Positions 1-9,374 of a stretch of DNA of 64,000 bases are shown one piece after another. Source of the stretch: Cyanobium sp. CZS48M (GTDB taxonomy: Bacteria > Cyanobacteriota > Cyanobacteriia > PCC-6307 > Cyanobiaceae); assembly GCA_030373145.1 (NCBI GenBank), contig JAUCZK010000015.1, positions 1-64,000 on the forward strand, given 5' to 3'. The notes below the pieces were generated by a model, which was not told where the DNA came from, made no database searches, and saw only the letters and a list, made by a program, of their open reading frames with translations. Within the stretch, counting starts at the first letter, position 1; the number at the start of each line of letters is the position of its first letter. The position numbers were made by a program, and so were the translations under genes.

Positions 1-6
1 CTCCCA

Positions 7-40
7 GAACCGTACGTGACACTCTCGCGTCATACGGCTC
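7..40 (-). mobile_element. Group II intron domain V
   Basis: On the minus strand this 34-nt block begins GAGCCGTATG, has a GAGA tetraloop and closes with CACGTACGGTTC. Pairing and size match the catalytic domain V of bacterial group II introns. It lies directly 3' of the maturase tail, in the order expected of an ORF-containing intron. The window starts before domain VI and the 3' splice site can be seen. Confidence 0.8.
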
Positions 41-43
41 CCA

Positions 44-289
44 TCACCCACTCACCACAACACCGGCACGCTGCCAGTGGGCAAACAGGTCTGATCGTTG
101 CTGCCTGATCAGCTCTGTTCTGTAGAAGCGACCGTAGTGCTGAATCCAGCCCCGCAGGACAGGATTCAACCTCCTCGCGAACTCCTCAATCGACAGATGA
201 ACCAGGGGTAACAATCCTATCGCCTTGACCCGCTCCCGCATGCGCTTGAGCGCGTGCGGACTCACGGCAGGCCCCGCCCATCCTCGATG
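44..289 (-). pseudogene. Group II intron reverse transcriptase/maturase, C-terminal remnant
   Basis: About 80 residues remain, with the maturase-specific block LRGWIQHYGRFYRTEL typical of the C-terminus of group II intron-encoded proteins. The polymerase fingers and palm with the YADD motif are absent. Recognisable sequence extends a little upstream of the GTG at 265 (WAGPAVSPHALKRM) and then stops, so the 5' part of the intron is deleted. Domain V follows directly. This is a dead remnant. It is not the reverse transcriptase of a diversity-generating retroelement, because those lack a maturase domain. Confidence 0.8.
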
Positions 290-411
290 GAGTTGCGTCA
301 GTGTTCATGTTGAACGTTTGACTCGTGGCACAAGTAGCCGCAGCAGGCTTTTCAAGCCTGCCGCCGCCAGAGAATTACTGGGTAGCTTCAAAGTCATTCA
401 ATCCGATGGCC

Positions 412-669
412 ATGAGGAGCACGATCACGTCCCGCGGTCAGACCGTGATCCCAGTAGCCATCCGCGAGCGCTTCGCGCTCGGCCCCTTTCAGCGCCTGGA
501 GTGGCTCGTGGAGACTGATGGCTCGATTCGAGTCATTCCGGTTGCCGCCTCTCCCGTGAAGGCCTGTCGGGGAAAGGGCGTGGTGTCCGGCCAAGCCCCG
601 AATCCGGTTCGAGAGGCCGAAGCGGCTGCGGCTCGTGATGTGAAGGGCGCTGAAGGACGGCACCTCTGA
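412..669 (+). CDS. AbrB/VapB-type antitoxin
   Basis: An 85-residue protein that opens with a SpoVT/AbrB swapped-hairpin beta-barrel, seen in TITSRGQTVIPVAIRERFAL. This is the DNA-binding fold of VapB and MazE antitoxins, which bind their own promoter and neutralise a partner toxin. The C-terminal half is basic and Ala-rich, where toxin binding would be expected. The ATG at 412 was chosen because homology begins there; 406 is an alternative. A PIN toxin would be expected to overlap the stop, but only a few codons resembling a PIN start (LILDAG) are seen before a stop, followed by transposase sequence. The antitoxin therefore appears orphaned. Confidence 0.7.
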   Translation: MRSTITSRGQTVIPVAIRERFALGPFQRLEWLVETDGSIRVIPVAASPVKACRGKGVVSGQAPNPVREAEAAAARDVKGAEGRHL

Positions 670-685
670 TCCTCGATGCGGGTCA

Positions 686-1141
686 TGGCTGAATCGAAAT
701 CACCGGCTTGACGGCAACGCCAACATCATTGAATGGCCCCAGCTACAGCAGAGCTGCCAGCCGATCCGCCTGGCATTTGAGGCCACCCTGCACAAGGCAG
801 TCGATCTGGGCTATCAGCGCGGTGAGCGAACGCCCTGGGCCCAGACCGTGCGCACCTGCAGCCAGCTGATGCAACGCCAGCAGGCACTGTGGACCTTCCT
901 GGAGATAGAAGGTGTCGAACCCACCACCAACGCGGCTGAGCGGGCGCTGCGGCAATCGGTGATCCAGCGCAAGATCAGCCATGGCGTCCAATCATCCAAT
1001 GGCGCGCTCTGCCGCAGCCGCCTGCTCACAACCAGCTCCACCTTGAGACAGCAGAACCGTGACCTGTGGGGCTTTCTGGAGCAGGCCTGGATCGCCCATC
1101 GACGCGGTAGTGTGATGCCATCGCTGCTGCCTGATCACTGA
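686..1141 (+). pseudogene. IS66-type transposase, C-terminal fragment
   Basis: The reading frame is open from about 686 to the stop at 1141. It contains the IS66 family C-terminal signature NAAERALRQSVIQRKIS followed by a block around TLRQQNRDLWGFLEQAW. The N-terminal zinc-finger-like region, the HTH and the first acidic residues of the DDE site are missing, and there is no start codon or RBS at the 5' edge. The fragment abuts the VapB-like gene, so insertion and deletion here probably removed the toxin partner. It is non-functional as it stands. Confidence 0.75.
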
Positions 1142-1180
1142 GAGGGTGATCACAATGAACGCATACGAATCGGCAGCTGA

Positions 1181-2440
1181 TCATCGCAGCGTAGACCCGC
1201 TATTTCTGGCCAACTGTTGGCTACACCACGTTGCAAAGCAAGTCCCCAGAATCGCCTGGCCGGCGGCATTCAAATTAATGCCCTGGAAGTGCCTTACCGC
1301 CTCAGCCCCCCCCGCCAACTCCCCCAGCCAGGCGTCTCCCCCCCACCCCCCGGCCGGCACCCGCCAATTCAGCCCCAGCTCCTGTGCCTCAGCCGCCAGC
1401 CAGCCCTCGCCGTACCCAACCGCCAGCGCACCCTTCCCAAGTGCGTACCGGCTGGCGGCCCAGTGCCATAGCAGGCCACTGCTGCGCTGGCTGTAATGCA
1501 GCGGGTCGTAGGCCAGCAGCGCCAACGGGCAGCGCGCCAGCCACTGCTGCATCGCCGCGCTTGGCACCTCCTGCTCCAGACACACCAGCCCCAGGCCGGC
1601 CTCTTGGGCCTCCTTCAACAGCTGCCGTTCCTCACTCGGCAGGCTCGTCGTGCCGTGCTGATGCCACAGCCAGCCCCAGCCGTGCAGCTCGTCCCGTGCT
1701 CCCCCCGCCAACAACTGCTCCAGCACCGCCAGGGCCTCGCCGCGCCCCTTCCCCGGCTTGAGGTCGCCCCAGTGCAGCAGCACCAGCGGCGGCTCCCCCG
1801 GCCTGGGCGGTTGCGGCCGGCAACCGGCCCCCACCACCGCAGAGTGCACGCCGGCACTGTTCACTCCCGTGGCTGCAAGCAGTGGCTCGTAGAGCCGTTC
1901 CTGCTGGCGACTGGGGAACGCCAGTGTGAGCCGGTGGCCCTGCTGCCGGCACGCCCTTGCCAGAGCCGCCAAGGCCACCCGGGCGTTGGCCGTGGCCTGC
2001 TCCGTTCCCCCCGGGTCCTTCAAGGTTTCTCCCGGCGAAAACATGAGGCTGAGCAGCACCTCCGCCGGGGCCGCCGTGGCGAGGTGCCGTGCCAGCCCCA
2101 GCAGCTGGAAGGGCAGCAGGCTGTGCCCCAGCCAGGCCGCCACCGGCTCCCCTGCCCATGCCGCCGCCTGGACCAATTGCCCCTCCAGACGCCGCGCCAG
2201 CCGCACCATCCCACCCAGCTCCCGCCAATGGGCCGGATCGCCATAGCCGCAGTCGCTGAACACTCCCCGCAGCGGCGACGGTGCCGTGGGCTCGGCCTCC
2301 AGCGCCACATCTGCCCAGAGCTCCGCTCGCCAGCCTGCCCCGATCAGCTCCGCCAGGAGCGGCCGGTTCACCTCGCCGTGGTGCCCCACCGTGCTGGCAT
2401 AGGCCGGATCCACAATCACCAGCAGGCCGCGGGAGCTCAC
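1181..2440 (-). CDS. Putative GT-B-type glycosyltransferase
   Basis: A 419-residue soluble protein starting at a GTG (2440). The N-terminus LLVIVDPAYASTVGHHGEVN looks like the first Rossmann strand and loop of a GT-B glycosyltransferase. The middle has LVLLHWGDLKPGKGRGEAL, in the position where GT4-type enzymes begin the nucleotide-sugar-binding half, and the following region with Ser/Tyr-rich loops could bind the donor. I do not see an unambiguous EX7E motif, so the family assignment is tentative. It is divergent from the TPR-like gene at 2581 and near a methyltransferase, which suggests a small surface-glycan locus. Substrate unknown. Confidence 0.55.
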   Translation of the reverse strand: MSSRGLLVIVDPAYASTVGHHGEVNRPLLAELIGAGWRAELWADVALEAEPTAPSPLRGVFSDCGYGDPAHWRELGGMVRLARRLEGQLVQAAAWAGEPVAAWLGHSLLPFQLLGLARHLATAAPAEVLLSLMFSPGETLKDPGGTEQATANARVALAALARACRQQGHRLTLAFPSRQQERLYEPLLAATGVNSAGVHSAVVGAGCRPQPPRPGEPPLVLLHWGDLKPGKGRGEALAVLEQLLAGGARDELHGWGWLWHQHGTTSLPSEERQLLKEAQEAGLGLVCLEQEVPSAAMQQWLARCPLALLAYDPLHYSQRSSGLLWHWAASRYALGKGALAVGYGEGWLAAEAQELGLNWRVPAGGWGGDAWLGELAGGAEAVRHFQGINLNAAGQAILGTCFATWCSQQLARNSGSTLR

Positions 2441-2475
2441 GGCTGGCTCAACAGCACAGTATAAGCGCCATTCAC

Positions 2476-2500
2476 GATTCCGTCATCCGATGATGGAATC
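2476..2500. promoter_or_regulatory. 25-bp near-perfect palindrome in a divergent intergenic region
   Basis: The sequence starts GATTCC and ends GGAATC. The intervening bases pair as TCATC/GATGA with a single mismatched pair and one central base. It lies between the divergent genes at 2440 and 2581, where an operator for both would sit. A transcribed hairpin is the alternative. Confidence 0.45.
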
Positions 2501-2580
2501 GTATGGCGAGAACGCAACTAATAAGAGCGCAATACCGGTATTATGGGGAAATGCGAGTTTAGGGATTACCAGCCCCGCCT

Positions 2581-3714
2581 ATGGCTGATCAACTGGAGCT
2601 GGGGCGCAGCGGCCGTGCGGAAGAGCTGAGTCGCCAGGCTCAGGCACGTCGTTCAGCCGCCGACTGGACTGCCACCGCCGCCCTGGAGCTCGCCTGCGCC
2701 TGGCTGCTCGCCGGTGATCTCCGCCAGGCCGATTTTGCCCTGCTGGAGGCCGACCGGCTCGACCCCTCCCTGGCCCTGGTGCCCGATCTGTGGGGGATCT
2801 GGCCGGCGCCAGCGCCCAGCGGGCAGGCCGCCGCCAGCCCCCCTCGCCAACAGGCCCAGGCCCTGGCGACCTGCTTCCGCGCCTGGCGCCATCCCGACCT
2901 GCAGGCGATCTGGCAGCTGCTGCTGCCCCAGCTCCAAGCCGACTGGCACTTGGCCCTGGAACCGGAGCATGGCGATCCACTGCTGATCCTCGCTCGTGCC
3001 AGTGCTCTGCCGGGGGCGGCGCCCCTGGTTCCGCCCCTGGAGTCTGAGCTGGCGCGGCTGGTGGCGGATAAAGAAATCGCCGCCGAACCTGCCGCCAGCT
3101 GCCTTTACTGGAGCCGGCTGGCCACCGTGCGGCCCCAGTGGGTTCTGGCCCGGATTCGCGTCGCCGATCTCTGCCTCGCCCGCGGCAACCTGGAGGCCTG
3201 CGGCCGCTGGCTGGCCGATCCGCCCCCGCGAGCCCTGGCCAACGCCTGGTTCCACGACTTGATCGCCCGCTACGCCCTCGAGTGCGGCGACGTGGCCCAG
3301 GCCCGTGGGGCCTGGGCCGAGGCCATCCGTACCGCCCAGGCGGGCGATGGAGCCCTGGTGGCGATCTTCGAGCAGCGGTGCCGCCAGGCCCGGCGCGGCC
3401 CTGGCGTGCTGAAGGTGCGCAGCCTGGCCCAGCGCGGCGAGGCCGCCGCTGCCTCGGCTTTGCTCCAGTGCCTGCTGGCCGATGACCCGCAGTGGCAGCC
3501 TCTGCGCAGCCTGCGCGAGCGGCTGAGCGCCACCGAGCAGCCAGATTCCTTCAGCCTCCTGCTGGATCGCGCCGCCGCCTTTCTCCAGGGCCTTGGGCAT
3601 CCCGTACCCCCGCCAGGCCCAGCCAGCCCCTGTGAAGCGGGCGATGCTCTGGCGCAACTGGAGGCCTGCAGCCACCGCCTCAGCGACTATGAAGCCCGCT
3701 TCGCCCTGGCCTGA
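2581..3714 (+). CDS. TPR-like helical-repeat protein of unknown function
   Basis: A 377-residue soluble protein rich in Ala, Leu and Arg, with repeated amphipathic helix pairs such as ALELACAWLLAGDLRQADFA and later VADLCLARGNLEACGRWL. These resemble degenerate tetratricopeptide repeats and suggest a protein-protein scaffold. No catalytic motif and no signal peptide are visible. The ATG at 2581 was chosen; no strong Shine-Dalgarno precedes it. It ends just before the convergent coiled-coil gene at 3728-3973 and sits between a glycosyltransferase-like and a methyltransferase-like gene. The function is not recognised. Confidence 0.6.
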   Translation: MADQLELGRSGRAEELSRQAQARRSAADWTATAALELACAWLLAGDLRQADFALLEADRLDPSLALVPDLWGIWPAPAPSGQAAASPPRQQAQALATCFRAWRHPDLQAIWQLLLPQLQADWHLALEPEHGDPLLILARASALPGAAPLVPPLESELARLVADKEIAAEPAASCLYWSRLATVRPQWVLARIRVADLCLARGNLEACGRWLADPPPRALANAWFHDLIARYALECGDVAQARGAWAEAIRTAQAGDGALVAIFEQRCRQARRGPGVLKVRSLAQRGEAAAASALLQCLLADDPQWQPLRSLRERLSATEQPDSFSLLLDRAAAFLQGLGHPVPPPGPASPCEAGDALAQLEACSHRLSDYEARFALA

Positions 3715-3727
3715 AGAGGCATCAGCC

Positions 3728-3973
3728 CTACTGCTCCAGACGCTCCAGCAGGGCCTGGATCAGGGTTTCGGCCCGTCCCATCTGCTGCCGATGCCGCTCC
3801 AGCTGTTGCTCCTGGTCCTGGTGCGCCAGGAAATAGAATTCCAGTTCTTCCTGCACCTGCTGCAGCATCAACAGGTTGAGTTCGGCTTCGTCATTCGCCT
3901 CCTCCAGCAGTAGCCTCAAGCTAGAGATTTCCTCCTCCAAATCTTTGCAATCTTTAACCTCAGTTCCGGCCAT
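3728..3973 (-). CDS. Small coiled-coil protein with a VQEELEFYFL motif
   Basis: An 81-residue, Glu/Gln/Leu-rich protein predicted to be almost entirely coiled coil. It contains LLMLQQVQEELEFYFLAHQ, a motif I recognise from cyanobacterial and other bacterial glycan-locus proteins, often at the ends of larger glycosyltransferase-associated proteins. It has no signal peptide. It is convergent with the TPR-like gene and is followed across a short gap by the methyltransferase gene on the other strand. It could be a free-standing oligomerisation module for the neighbouring enzymes, but that is inference from context. Confidence 0.6.
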   Translation of the reverse strand: MAGTEVKDCKDLEEEISSLRLLLEEANDEAELNLLMLQQVQEELEFYFLAHQDQEQQLERHRQQMGRAETLIQALLERLEQ

Positions 3974-4031
3974 CTTTCCACAGAACTCGCCAATTCACTC
4001 TACATTAAGCACGGTTTATCGATGAGAAACC

Positions 4032-4916
4032 GTGGCGGTTGCTGCAGCCCTCCTGCCTCCTCAGGCCATTCATGTGGACTGGCAGACCTTCACCAGCTTC
4101 CCTGCCTTCCAGGAGCATCTCCAGCGCACTCAGGCGCTCTGGCCCTCTCAGGTTCGAGACTCCCTGAGATTGATCGTCCTCAATGGCATCCTTGACCCCC
4201 TCAGCGGTGCCCCGGTGCCAGCCGCAGCCCTGAAACTTGAATCCGCCAACTACCGCGAAACCCTTGAGCACAACGGATGCATCTCAAGGCATCGCGCCGT
4301 GCTGCTGGTGCTGCAGCAACTGACCGCCCGCGGCGAGCTGCCTGCCATCGAGGAGCTGCAGCTCTACTGCCCTGAGGCCATTACACCATTCGCCGCGTTG
4401 CTGCGACGGCACTTCCCCCGGGCACTCTTGAGCGAATATCTGCCCGACCCCGCCGATCCCCGCCACAGCAGCATTCCCCATCAAGACCTCTGCGCCCTCT
4501 CCCTGCCAGACGCCTGCATGGATTTGGTGGTATGCAACGACGTGTTCAAGCACCTCTACGACCTGCCCGCCGCCCTGTCAGAGATCGTCCGCATCCTGCG
4601 TCCCGGCGGCCAGCTGGTGACCACCTTTCACTTCGCTTACAACCGCATCAACACGATCGTGAAGGCACACCATTACCCCGGGGCAAACCCCGGAGTGGCG
4701 GGCGAGGCAGCGCTGATCAGCGATCCCGAGTTCCATGGCAATCCGGTGGATCCCCACCAAGGCAGCCTCGTGTATCAGATCCCCGGCTGGGACCTGCTCG
4801 ACCAGGCCCGTGCCTGCGGCTTCCTCGAGCCCACCATCCACTGGATCGCTGCGCCCAGCTACGGCGTGGTGGGGCAGGAGATCCCCGCCGTGATGGTGCT
4901 GGTGGCCCGGCGTTGA
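4032..4916 (+). CDS. Class I SAM-dependent methyltransferase
   Basis: A 294-residue protein starting at GTG 4032. The C-terminal two thirds carry a Methyltransf_11-like fold: an acidic residue and strand before LPDACMDLVVCNDVFKHL, then EIVRILRPGGQLVTTFHF, the usual post-core motif of class I enzymes. The glycine-rich motif I is poorly preserved, so the AdoMet-binding loop is atypical. The final segment contains His-rich loops that may bind substrate. It is next to a glycosyltransferase-like gene, so O-methylation of a sugar or lipid is a reasonable guess. The substrate cannot be told from sequence. Confidence 0.65.
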   Translation: MAVAAALLPPQAIHVDWQTFTSFPAFQEHLQRTQALWPSQVRDSLRLIVLNGILDPLSGAPVPAAALKLESANYRETLEHNGCISRHRAVLLVLQQLTARGELPAIEELQLYCPEAITPFAALLRRHFPRALLSEYLPDPADPRHSSIPHQDLCALSLPDACMDLVVCNDVFKHLYDLPAALSEIVRILRPGGQLVTTFHFAYNRINTIVKAHHYPGANPGVAGEAALISDPEFHGNPVDPHQGSLVYQIPGWDLLDQARACGFLEPTIHWIAAPSYGVVGQEIPAVMVLVARR

Positions 4917-5061
4917 TCGGTTTTCACGTGTGAATGATTAATCCCAATGACGTGATCACGATTCCGAATCGTCTTGCTCCGGTGCGGCCAGCACCACGCC
5001 GGGTGGGACCTATCAGGAAGTTGTCCGCTCGGAGTGCTGAACTGAGCACCGTGATTGAGCG

Positions 5062-5216
5062 TTCGACGGACTGCGCCACTTCAAGCTGCGCGGCACCGAC
5101 AAGGTGAGTGCCGTCCACTCCTTCGGAGAAGCTGCGGCTACGGCCTGAACGTGATCGTCTACAACCTGATCCGCTTGGGCAACATGCTCTTGGCGCAGCC
5201 TTCTCCTCAGGAGTAG
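5062..5216 (+). pseudogene. Transposase C-terminal relic, frameshifted
   Basis: Two adjacent frames together give GLRHFKLRGTDKVSAVHSFG and then YGLNVIVYNLIRLGNMLL. This resembles the end of a DDE transposase, in which an RGxxKV block is followed by a helix ending in NLIRLG. The first frame hits a stop while the second continues to a TAG at 5214-5216, so at least one frameshift is present. No upstream catalytic part was found. The family (IS1182-like or unclassified) is uncertain. Confidence 0.5.
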
Positions 5217-5625
5217 CCCGCGATGGAGGCGGCATGAATAGCCAGTTACCCAGAGGTCTGCCCAATAGGCCTCCACCAAATGCCTTGCAAAAAGCCAACA
5301 AGGCCGAAATCGGACTGTTTGCCGACCAGATGGCCGCCGATCAGTCTTGTTGAGCCGGAAATCCACTTATGCCTGTGGAAAACTGGCTCGTGGACTGGTT
5401 TTTTGCAAACTCTTAACGCCAGGAGAACAGCCAAGGCAGCAGCCCCATGAGCACAACACCACGGCCGAGCTGGTCGCAGACCGCAACATCGACGTCCTCG
5501 GTCGGTGGTGTGGGCCAGAGCGAGTCGTCGGTGATGGGCTCGGCCATGACATGAGCCACCTGGAGGCGGTTGGTGCAAATGGCCTCGAAGATCGCGCTCC
5601 TGGGCGCCAAGGCAGGTTGAACACC
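5217..5625. other. Intergenic stretch with no convincing gene
   Basis: About 400 bases between a transposase relic and the transglutaminase gene. The reading frames here begin with GTG or TTG, lack ribosome-binding sites and show no recognisable motif. A 65-codon minus-strand frame (5413-5610, TTG start) directly after the transglutaminase gene is the only one in a plausible operon position, and I do not consider it supported. Confidence 0.4.
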
Positions 5626-6489
5626 TCAGGGCGACTCCTCCAACCTCGTCACCCAGACCCCCACGCTGAGGGTGGAGCCACTCGGCCCCACGAAGGCGCC
5701 CGCCACCGGCGGTACGGCCTCGGGCTCTCGGGCCACGGCCACCGCCATGTGGTGAGGGCCGGCGAGGGCGCCGATGGTGGGATCAAAGCCCTTCCAGCCG
5801 GCACCGGGCAGGTAGACCTCCGCCCAGGCGTGGGTGGAGCCGGCGGCGGCGGCGGCGGCCGGGTCGTGGAGATAGCCACTCACGAAGCGGGCGGCGAAGC
5901 CCAGCAGGCGGGCGGCCCCCAGGAAAAGGGTGGCGAAGTCGCGGCAGGAGCCGGAGCCGCCCCGGAGGGTGTGCTCGGGCGTCTGCACGCCCGGTTCCTC
6001 CCGGCGCTGGTAGCGCAGGCTGGCGTGGATGCGTGCGTTGATCCGCTCCAGCAGCGCGTAGGTTTCGATCCGCTCGCCGGGCTGCAGCAGTGCCGCCACC
6101 CAGTGGGTCAGCAGCGGCGCAGGACTGGCCCCGGGCTTCTGGCGGTAGGGGGCCAGCAACAGCAGGTCCTCGTCGCTGTAGCGGAAGGGGAAATGCAGGG
6201 CCTCGTCATCCACGAGGAAATCCAGGGGCGCCTGGTGGTACTGCTGAACCACCAGCTCGCTCTCAATCAGCAGCTGGACCGTGGGCTCGCTGAAGCTGGC
6301 GATCGCCACCGAGTTGTCCTCCGCGTCGCGGTGCCAGCGCAGCTGGGCCGGTGGGGTGATGCGCAGGCTGGAGGATTCGATCCGCAGTTCATGGCCCTCC
6401 CGTGGCCTCAGCCGCAGAGCATGGGCGTCAAGCCGGACGGGCGCCTCGAAGCTGTAGGTGGTGAGGTGCAGGATCCGGTAGCGCTGCAT
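5626..6489 (-). CDS. Transglutaminase-like cysteine protease family protein
   Basis: A 287-residue protein with the N-terminal beta-rich domain of bacterial transglutaminase-like proteins (YRILHLTTYSFEAPVRLDAH) and then the papain-like core. The catalytic triad is visible: Cys in GGSGSCRDFATLFLG, His in STHAWAEVYLPG and Asp in GWKGFDPTIG. Family members are cytosolic proteases, amidases or crosslinking enzymes of unknown substrate. They often sit near circularly permuted ATP-grasp and alpha-E genes, but none is present here. It is divergent from the hydroxylase gene at 6561 across a 71-bp gap. The ATG at 6489 gives the expected family length. Confidence 0.85.
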   Translation of the reverse strand: MQRYRILHLTTYSFEAPVRLDAHALRLRPREGHELRIESSSLRITPPAQLRWHRDAEDNSVAIASFSEPTVQLLIESELVVQQYHQAPLDFLVDDEALHFPFRYSDEDLLLLAPYRQKPGASPAPLLTHWVAALLQPGERIETYALLERINARIHASLRYQRREEPGVQTPEHTLRGGSGSCRDFATLFLGAARLLGFAARFVSGYLHDPAAAAAAGSTHAWAEVYLPGAGWKGFDPTIGALAGPHHMAVAVAREPEAVPPVAGAFVGPSGSTLSVGVWVTRLEESP

Positions 6490-6560
6490 GGCCGGGGCGG
6501 TTCAGGGCGGTGCGAGGTCCCTAGGGTGGGTGTTGACGCCGTCGATAGGTCAACCAGTCC

Positions 6561-7406
6561 ATGGCGATCGCACAGATCGACACCGAAACAGTGATCCGTT
6601 CGCTCGGTGATCATTCCTTCGTGTTTTACGGATTTGTGTTTTTCGGCATCATCCTGGCCCGCTATTTCCTGCTGGCCGGTGGGTCCTGGTGGTGGCTCTA
6701 CGTCCGCTCAACCGCAGCCGAGCCTGGACCAGTACCACCTGGATCCAGGCCAGCTGAACCAAGACCCGGGCAGAGGCAGCAGCACACCGATGGCATCGGC
6801 GCCGACATCCGCCTCTCGGTGCTCTCGGCAGCCGTGTTCGCCCTGGCCACCGCAGCAGTGCTTACGCTCCAGAGCCACGGGCTCACCCGCCTCTATGCCA
6901 GGCCCGACACCTACGGCTGGTGGTACCTCGCTGTGAGCTACGCCGCCGTGCTGATCCTCCAGGACGGGCTCTACTACGCCACCCATCGCCTCTTCCACCA
7001 CCGCTGGCTCTACCGCTGGTGTCACCACGGGCACCACCGCACGCGCCAGCCCACCCCCTGGACCTCCTTCGCCTTCGATCCCCCCGAGGCCGTGGTGCAG
7101 GCCCTGGTGCTGGTGCTGCTGGTGCTGCTGGTGCCGCTGCACCTGATCACCCTGATGGCGGTGCTGAGCACCATGACGGTGTGGGCGATCGTGAATCACC
7201 TCGGCCTCGACCACCTGCCCAGCGGCTTTCCCCACCACTGGCTGGGCCGCTGGGTGATCGGCCCCGCCCACCATTCGCTGCACCATCGCCACCCGGGCGT
7301 GCACTTCGGCCTCTACTTCACCGTCTGGGACCGGATCGGCGGCACGGAAGACCCCAGCTACGCCGCCGCCGTGGAGCCCCCCAGCGATCTGGGCGCCATA
7401 CATTGA
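6561..7406 (+). CDS. Sterol desaturase / fatty acid hydroxylase family membrane protein
   Basis: A 281-residue integral membrane protein. The three histidine clusters of the di-iron fatty acid hydroxylase superfamily are clear: HRLFHH, HHGHHRT and HHSLHH. They follow at least four hydrophobic segments, for example [19 protein letters not shown] and [18 protein letters not shown]. Such enzymes hydroxylate or desaturate lipids or carotenoids using O2 in the membrane. The gene ends 4 bp before mnmG and probably heads the mnmG transcript, although the functions look unrelated. The exact lipid substrate is unknown. Confidence 0.85.
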   Translation: MAIAQIDTETVIRSLGDHSFVFYGFVFFGIILARYFLLAGGSWWWLYVRSTAAEPGPVPPGSRPAEPRPGQRQQHTDGIGADIRLSVLSAAVFALATAAVLTLQSHGLTRLYARPDTYGWWYLAVSYAAVLILQDGLYYATHRLFHHRWLYRWCHHGHHRTRQPTPWTSFAFDPPEAVVQALVLVLLVLLVPLHLITLMAVLSTMTVWAIVNHLGLDHLPSGFPHHWLGRWVIGPAHHSLHHRHPGVHFGLYFTVWDRIGGTEDPSYAAAVEPPSDLGAIH

Positions 7407-7410
7407 ACCG

Positions 7411-9363
7411 ATGGCCCTCAGCGCAGCCCCCAGCGAAACCTTTGAGCTGATCGTTGTCGGCGGCGGCCATGCCGGCTGTGAGGCGGCGCTCACCGCGGCG
7501 CGGCTGGGGATCTCCACGGCCCTGTTCAGCCTCAACATCGACCGCATCGCCTGGCAGCCCTGCAACCCGGCGGTGGGTGGGCCGGCCAAGAGCCAGCTGG
7601 TGCATGAGGTGGATGCCCTCGGCGGCGTGATCGGCCGCCTCGCCGATGCCACCACCCTGCAGAAACGGATGCTCAACGCCAGTCGTGGGCCGGCGGTGTG
7701 GGCCCTGCGCGCCCAGACCGACAAGCGCCAGTACGCCCGCCAGATGCTGCAGCTGCTGCAGCACACCCCCAACCTGCAGCTGCGCGAGGCGATGGTCACC
7801 GGGCTGGAGGTGGAGCCGGAGGGCAGGATCACCGGCGTGCGCACCTTCTTCGGCAGCGTCTATGCCGCATCGGCCGTGATCCTCACCACCGGCACCTTCC
7901 TGGGCGGTCAGATCTGGGTGGGCCAGCAGTCGATGCCTGCCGGCCGCGCCGGCGAGCAGGCCGCCGAGGGGCTCACCGAAGCGCTGCAGGCCCTCGGTTT
8001 CCACACCGACCGCCTCAAGACCGGCACCCCGGCCCGGGTGGATCGCCGCAGTGTGCGCCTCGATCAGCTCGAAGAACAACCCAGCGATGCCGAGGGCCGC
8101 TACTTCTCCTTTGATCCAGCCGCCTGGGTGAGCAGTGAGCCGATGGCCTGTCACCTCACCCGCACCACCGCCGCCACCCACCAGCTCATCCGCGACAACC
8201 TCCATCTCACGCCCATCTACGGCGGCTTCATCGACAGCAAGGGGCCGCGCTATTGCCCATCGATCGAAGACAAGATCGTGCGCTTCGCCGATAAGGACAG
8301 CCACCAGATTTTCCTGGAGCCGGAGGGCCGCGACACCCCTGAGCTCTACATCCAGGGCTTCTCCACCGGCCTGCCGGAGCGACTTCAGCTGGAGCTGCTG
8401 CGCACCCTGCCCGGCCTGGAGCAGTGCGTGATGCTGCGGCCGGCCTATGCGGTCGAGTACGACTATCTGCCGGCCACCCAGTGTCTGCCCTCGCTGATGA
8501 CCAAGCGGGTGCATGGATTGTTCAGCGCCGGCCAACTCAACGGCACCACCGGCTATGAGGAGGCCGCCGCCCAGGGGCTGGTGGCCGGCCTCAACGCCGC
8601 CCGGTTGCTACGGGACCAGGAGCCGGTGCATTTCCCCCGCGAGGGCAGCTACATCGGCACCTTGATCGATGATCTGGTCACCAAGGACCTGCGCGAGCCC
8701 TACCGGGTGCTCACCAGCCGCAGCGAATACCGCCTGGTGCTGCGCGGTGACAACGCCGACCGGCGCCTCACACCCCTGGGCCGGGAGCTGGGCCTGATCG
8801 ACGACCGCCGCTGGGACTTGTTCCAGGCCAAGCAGGTCGCCATCGCCGCGGAGAAGCAGCGGCTGGAAACGGTGCGGCTCAAGGTCAGTGATCCGGTGGC
8901 GGCGCAGGCGGAAGCCCGCTCGGGGGCACCGATCAAGGGCTCGATCACCCTCGCCGATCTGCTGCGCCGCTCCGGCTTCCACAGCCGCGATCTGGTGGAC
9001 CTGGGCCTGGCCGATGCGGGCCTGCCGGCCGGCGTGCGCGAGGGGGCGGAGATCGATCTCAAATACAGCGGCTACCTGGCCCGCCAGCAGCAGCAGATCG
9101 ATCAGGTGCGCAAGCAGGATCAACGCCCGATCCCCGGCGGCATCGACTACAGCGCCATTGCCACCCTCTCCAAGGAGGCCCGCGAGAAACTCGCCGCCGT
9201 GCAGCCGCTCAACCTGGGGCAGGCCTCGCGCATCCCCGGGGTGAGTCCGGCCGACACCACCGCCCTGCTGCTGTGGCTGGAACTGCGCCGCCGGCGTGAG
9301 GGGCAGGAGCAGCAATTGTCGAATCGGCAGGCCACCCCTACGATCGCGACAATTCCCTCCTGA
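7411..9363 (+). CDS. mnmG: tRNA uridine-5-carboxymethylaminomethyl(34) synthesis enzyme MnmG
   Basis: A 650-residue FAD protein that with MnmE installs cmnm5 on U34 of several tRNAs. The N-terminal dinucleotide-binding motif is [19 protein letters not shown]. It is followed by the family hallmarks [38 protein letters not shown] and [15 protein letters not shown]. The C-terminal helical domain that contacts tRNA and MnmE is present and the length is normal. The start at 7411 lies 4 bp after the hydroxylase gene. The gene is followed after 11 bp by a membrane-protein gene, consistent with one transcript from 6561 to about 10926. Confidence 0.97.
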   Translation: MALSAAPSETFELIVVGGGHAGCEAALTAARLGISTALFSLNIDRIAWQPCNPAVGGPAKSQLVHEVDALGGVIGRLADATTLQKRMLNASRGPAVWALRAQTDKRQYARQMLQLLQHTPNLQLREAMVTGLEVEPEGRITGVRTFFGSVYAASAVILTTGTFLGGQIWVGQQSMPAGRAGEQAAEGLTEALQALGFHTDRLKTGTPARVDRRSVRLDQLEEQPSDAEGRYFSFDPAAWVSSEPMACHLTRTTAATHQLIRDNLHLTPIYGGFIDSKGPRYCPSIEDKIVRFADKDSHQIFLEPEGRDTPELYIQGFSTGLPERLQLELLRTLPGLEQCVMLRPAYAVEYDYLPATQCLPSLMTKRVHGLFSAGQLNGTTGYEEAAAQGLVAGLNAARLLRDQEPVHFPREGSYIGTLIDDLVTKDLREPYRVLTSRSEYRLVLRGDNADRRLTPLGRELGLIDDRRWDLFQAKQVAIAAEKQRLETVRLKVSDPVAAQAEARSGAPIKGSITLADLLRRSGFHSRDLVDLGLADAGLPAGVREGAEIDLKYSGYLARQQQQIDQVRKQDQRPIPGGIDYSAIATLSKEAREKLAAVQPLNLGQASRIPGVSPADTTALLLWLELRRRREGQEQQLSNRQATPTIATIPS

Positions 9364-9374
9364 GCCCAGCGGCC

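Noticed and set aside
44-289. The RT-related fragment as the reverse transcriptase of a DGR for the lectin-like genes
   Set aside because: It has the group II maturase block and is adjacent to domain V; DGR reverse transcriptases have neither.
5347-6594. A 415-codon Gly-rich plus-strand frame
   Set aside because: It is the complement of the transglutaminase gene, which shows the full catalytic triad.
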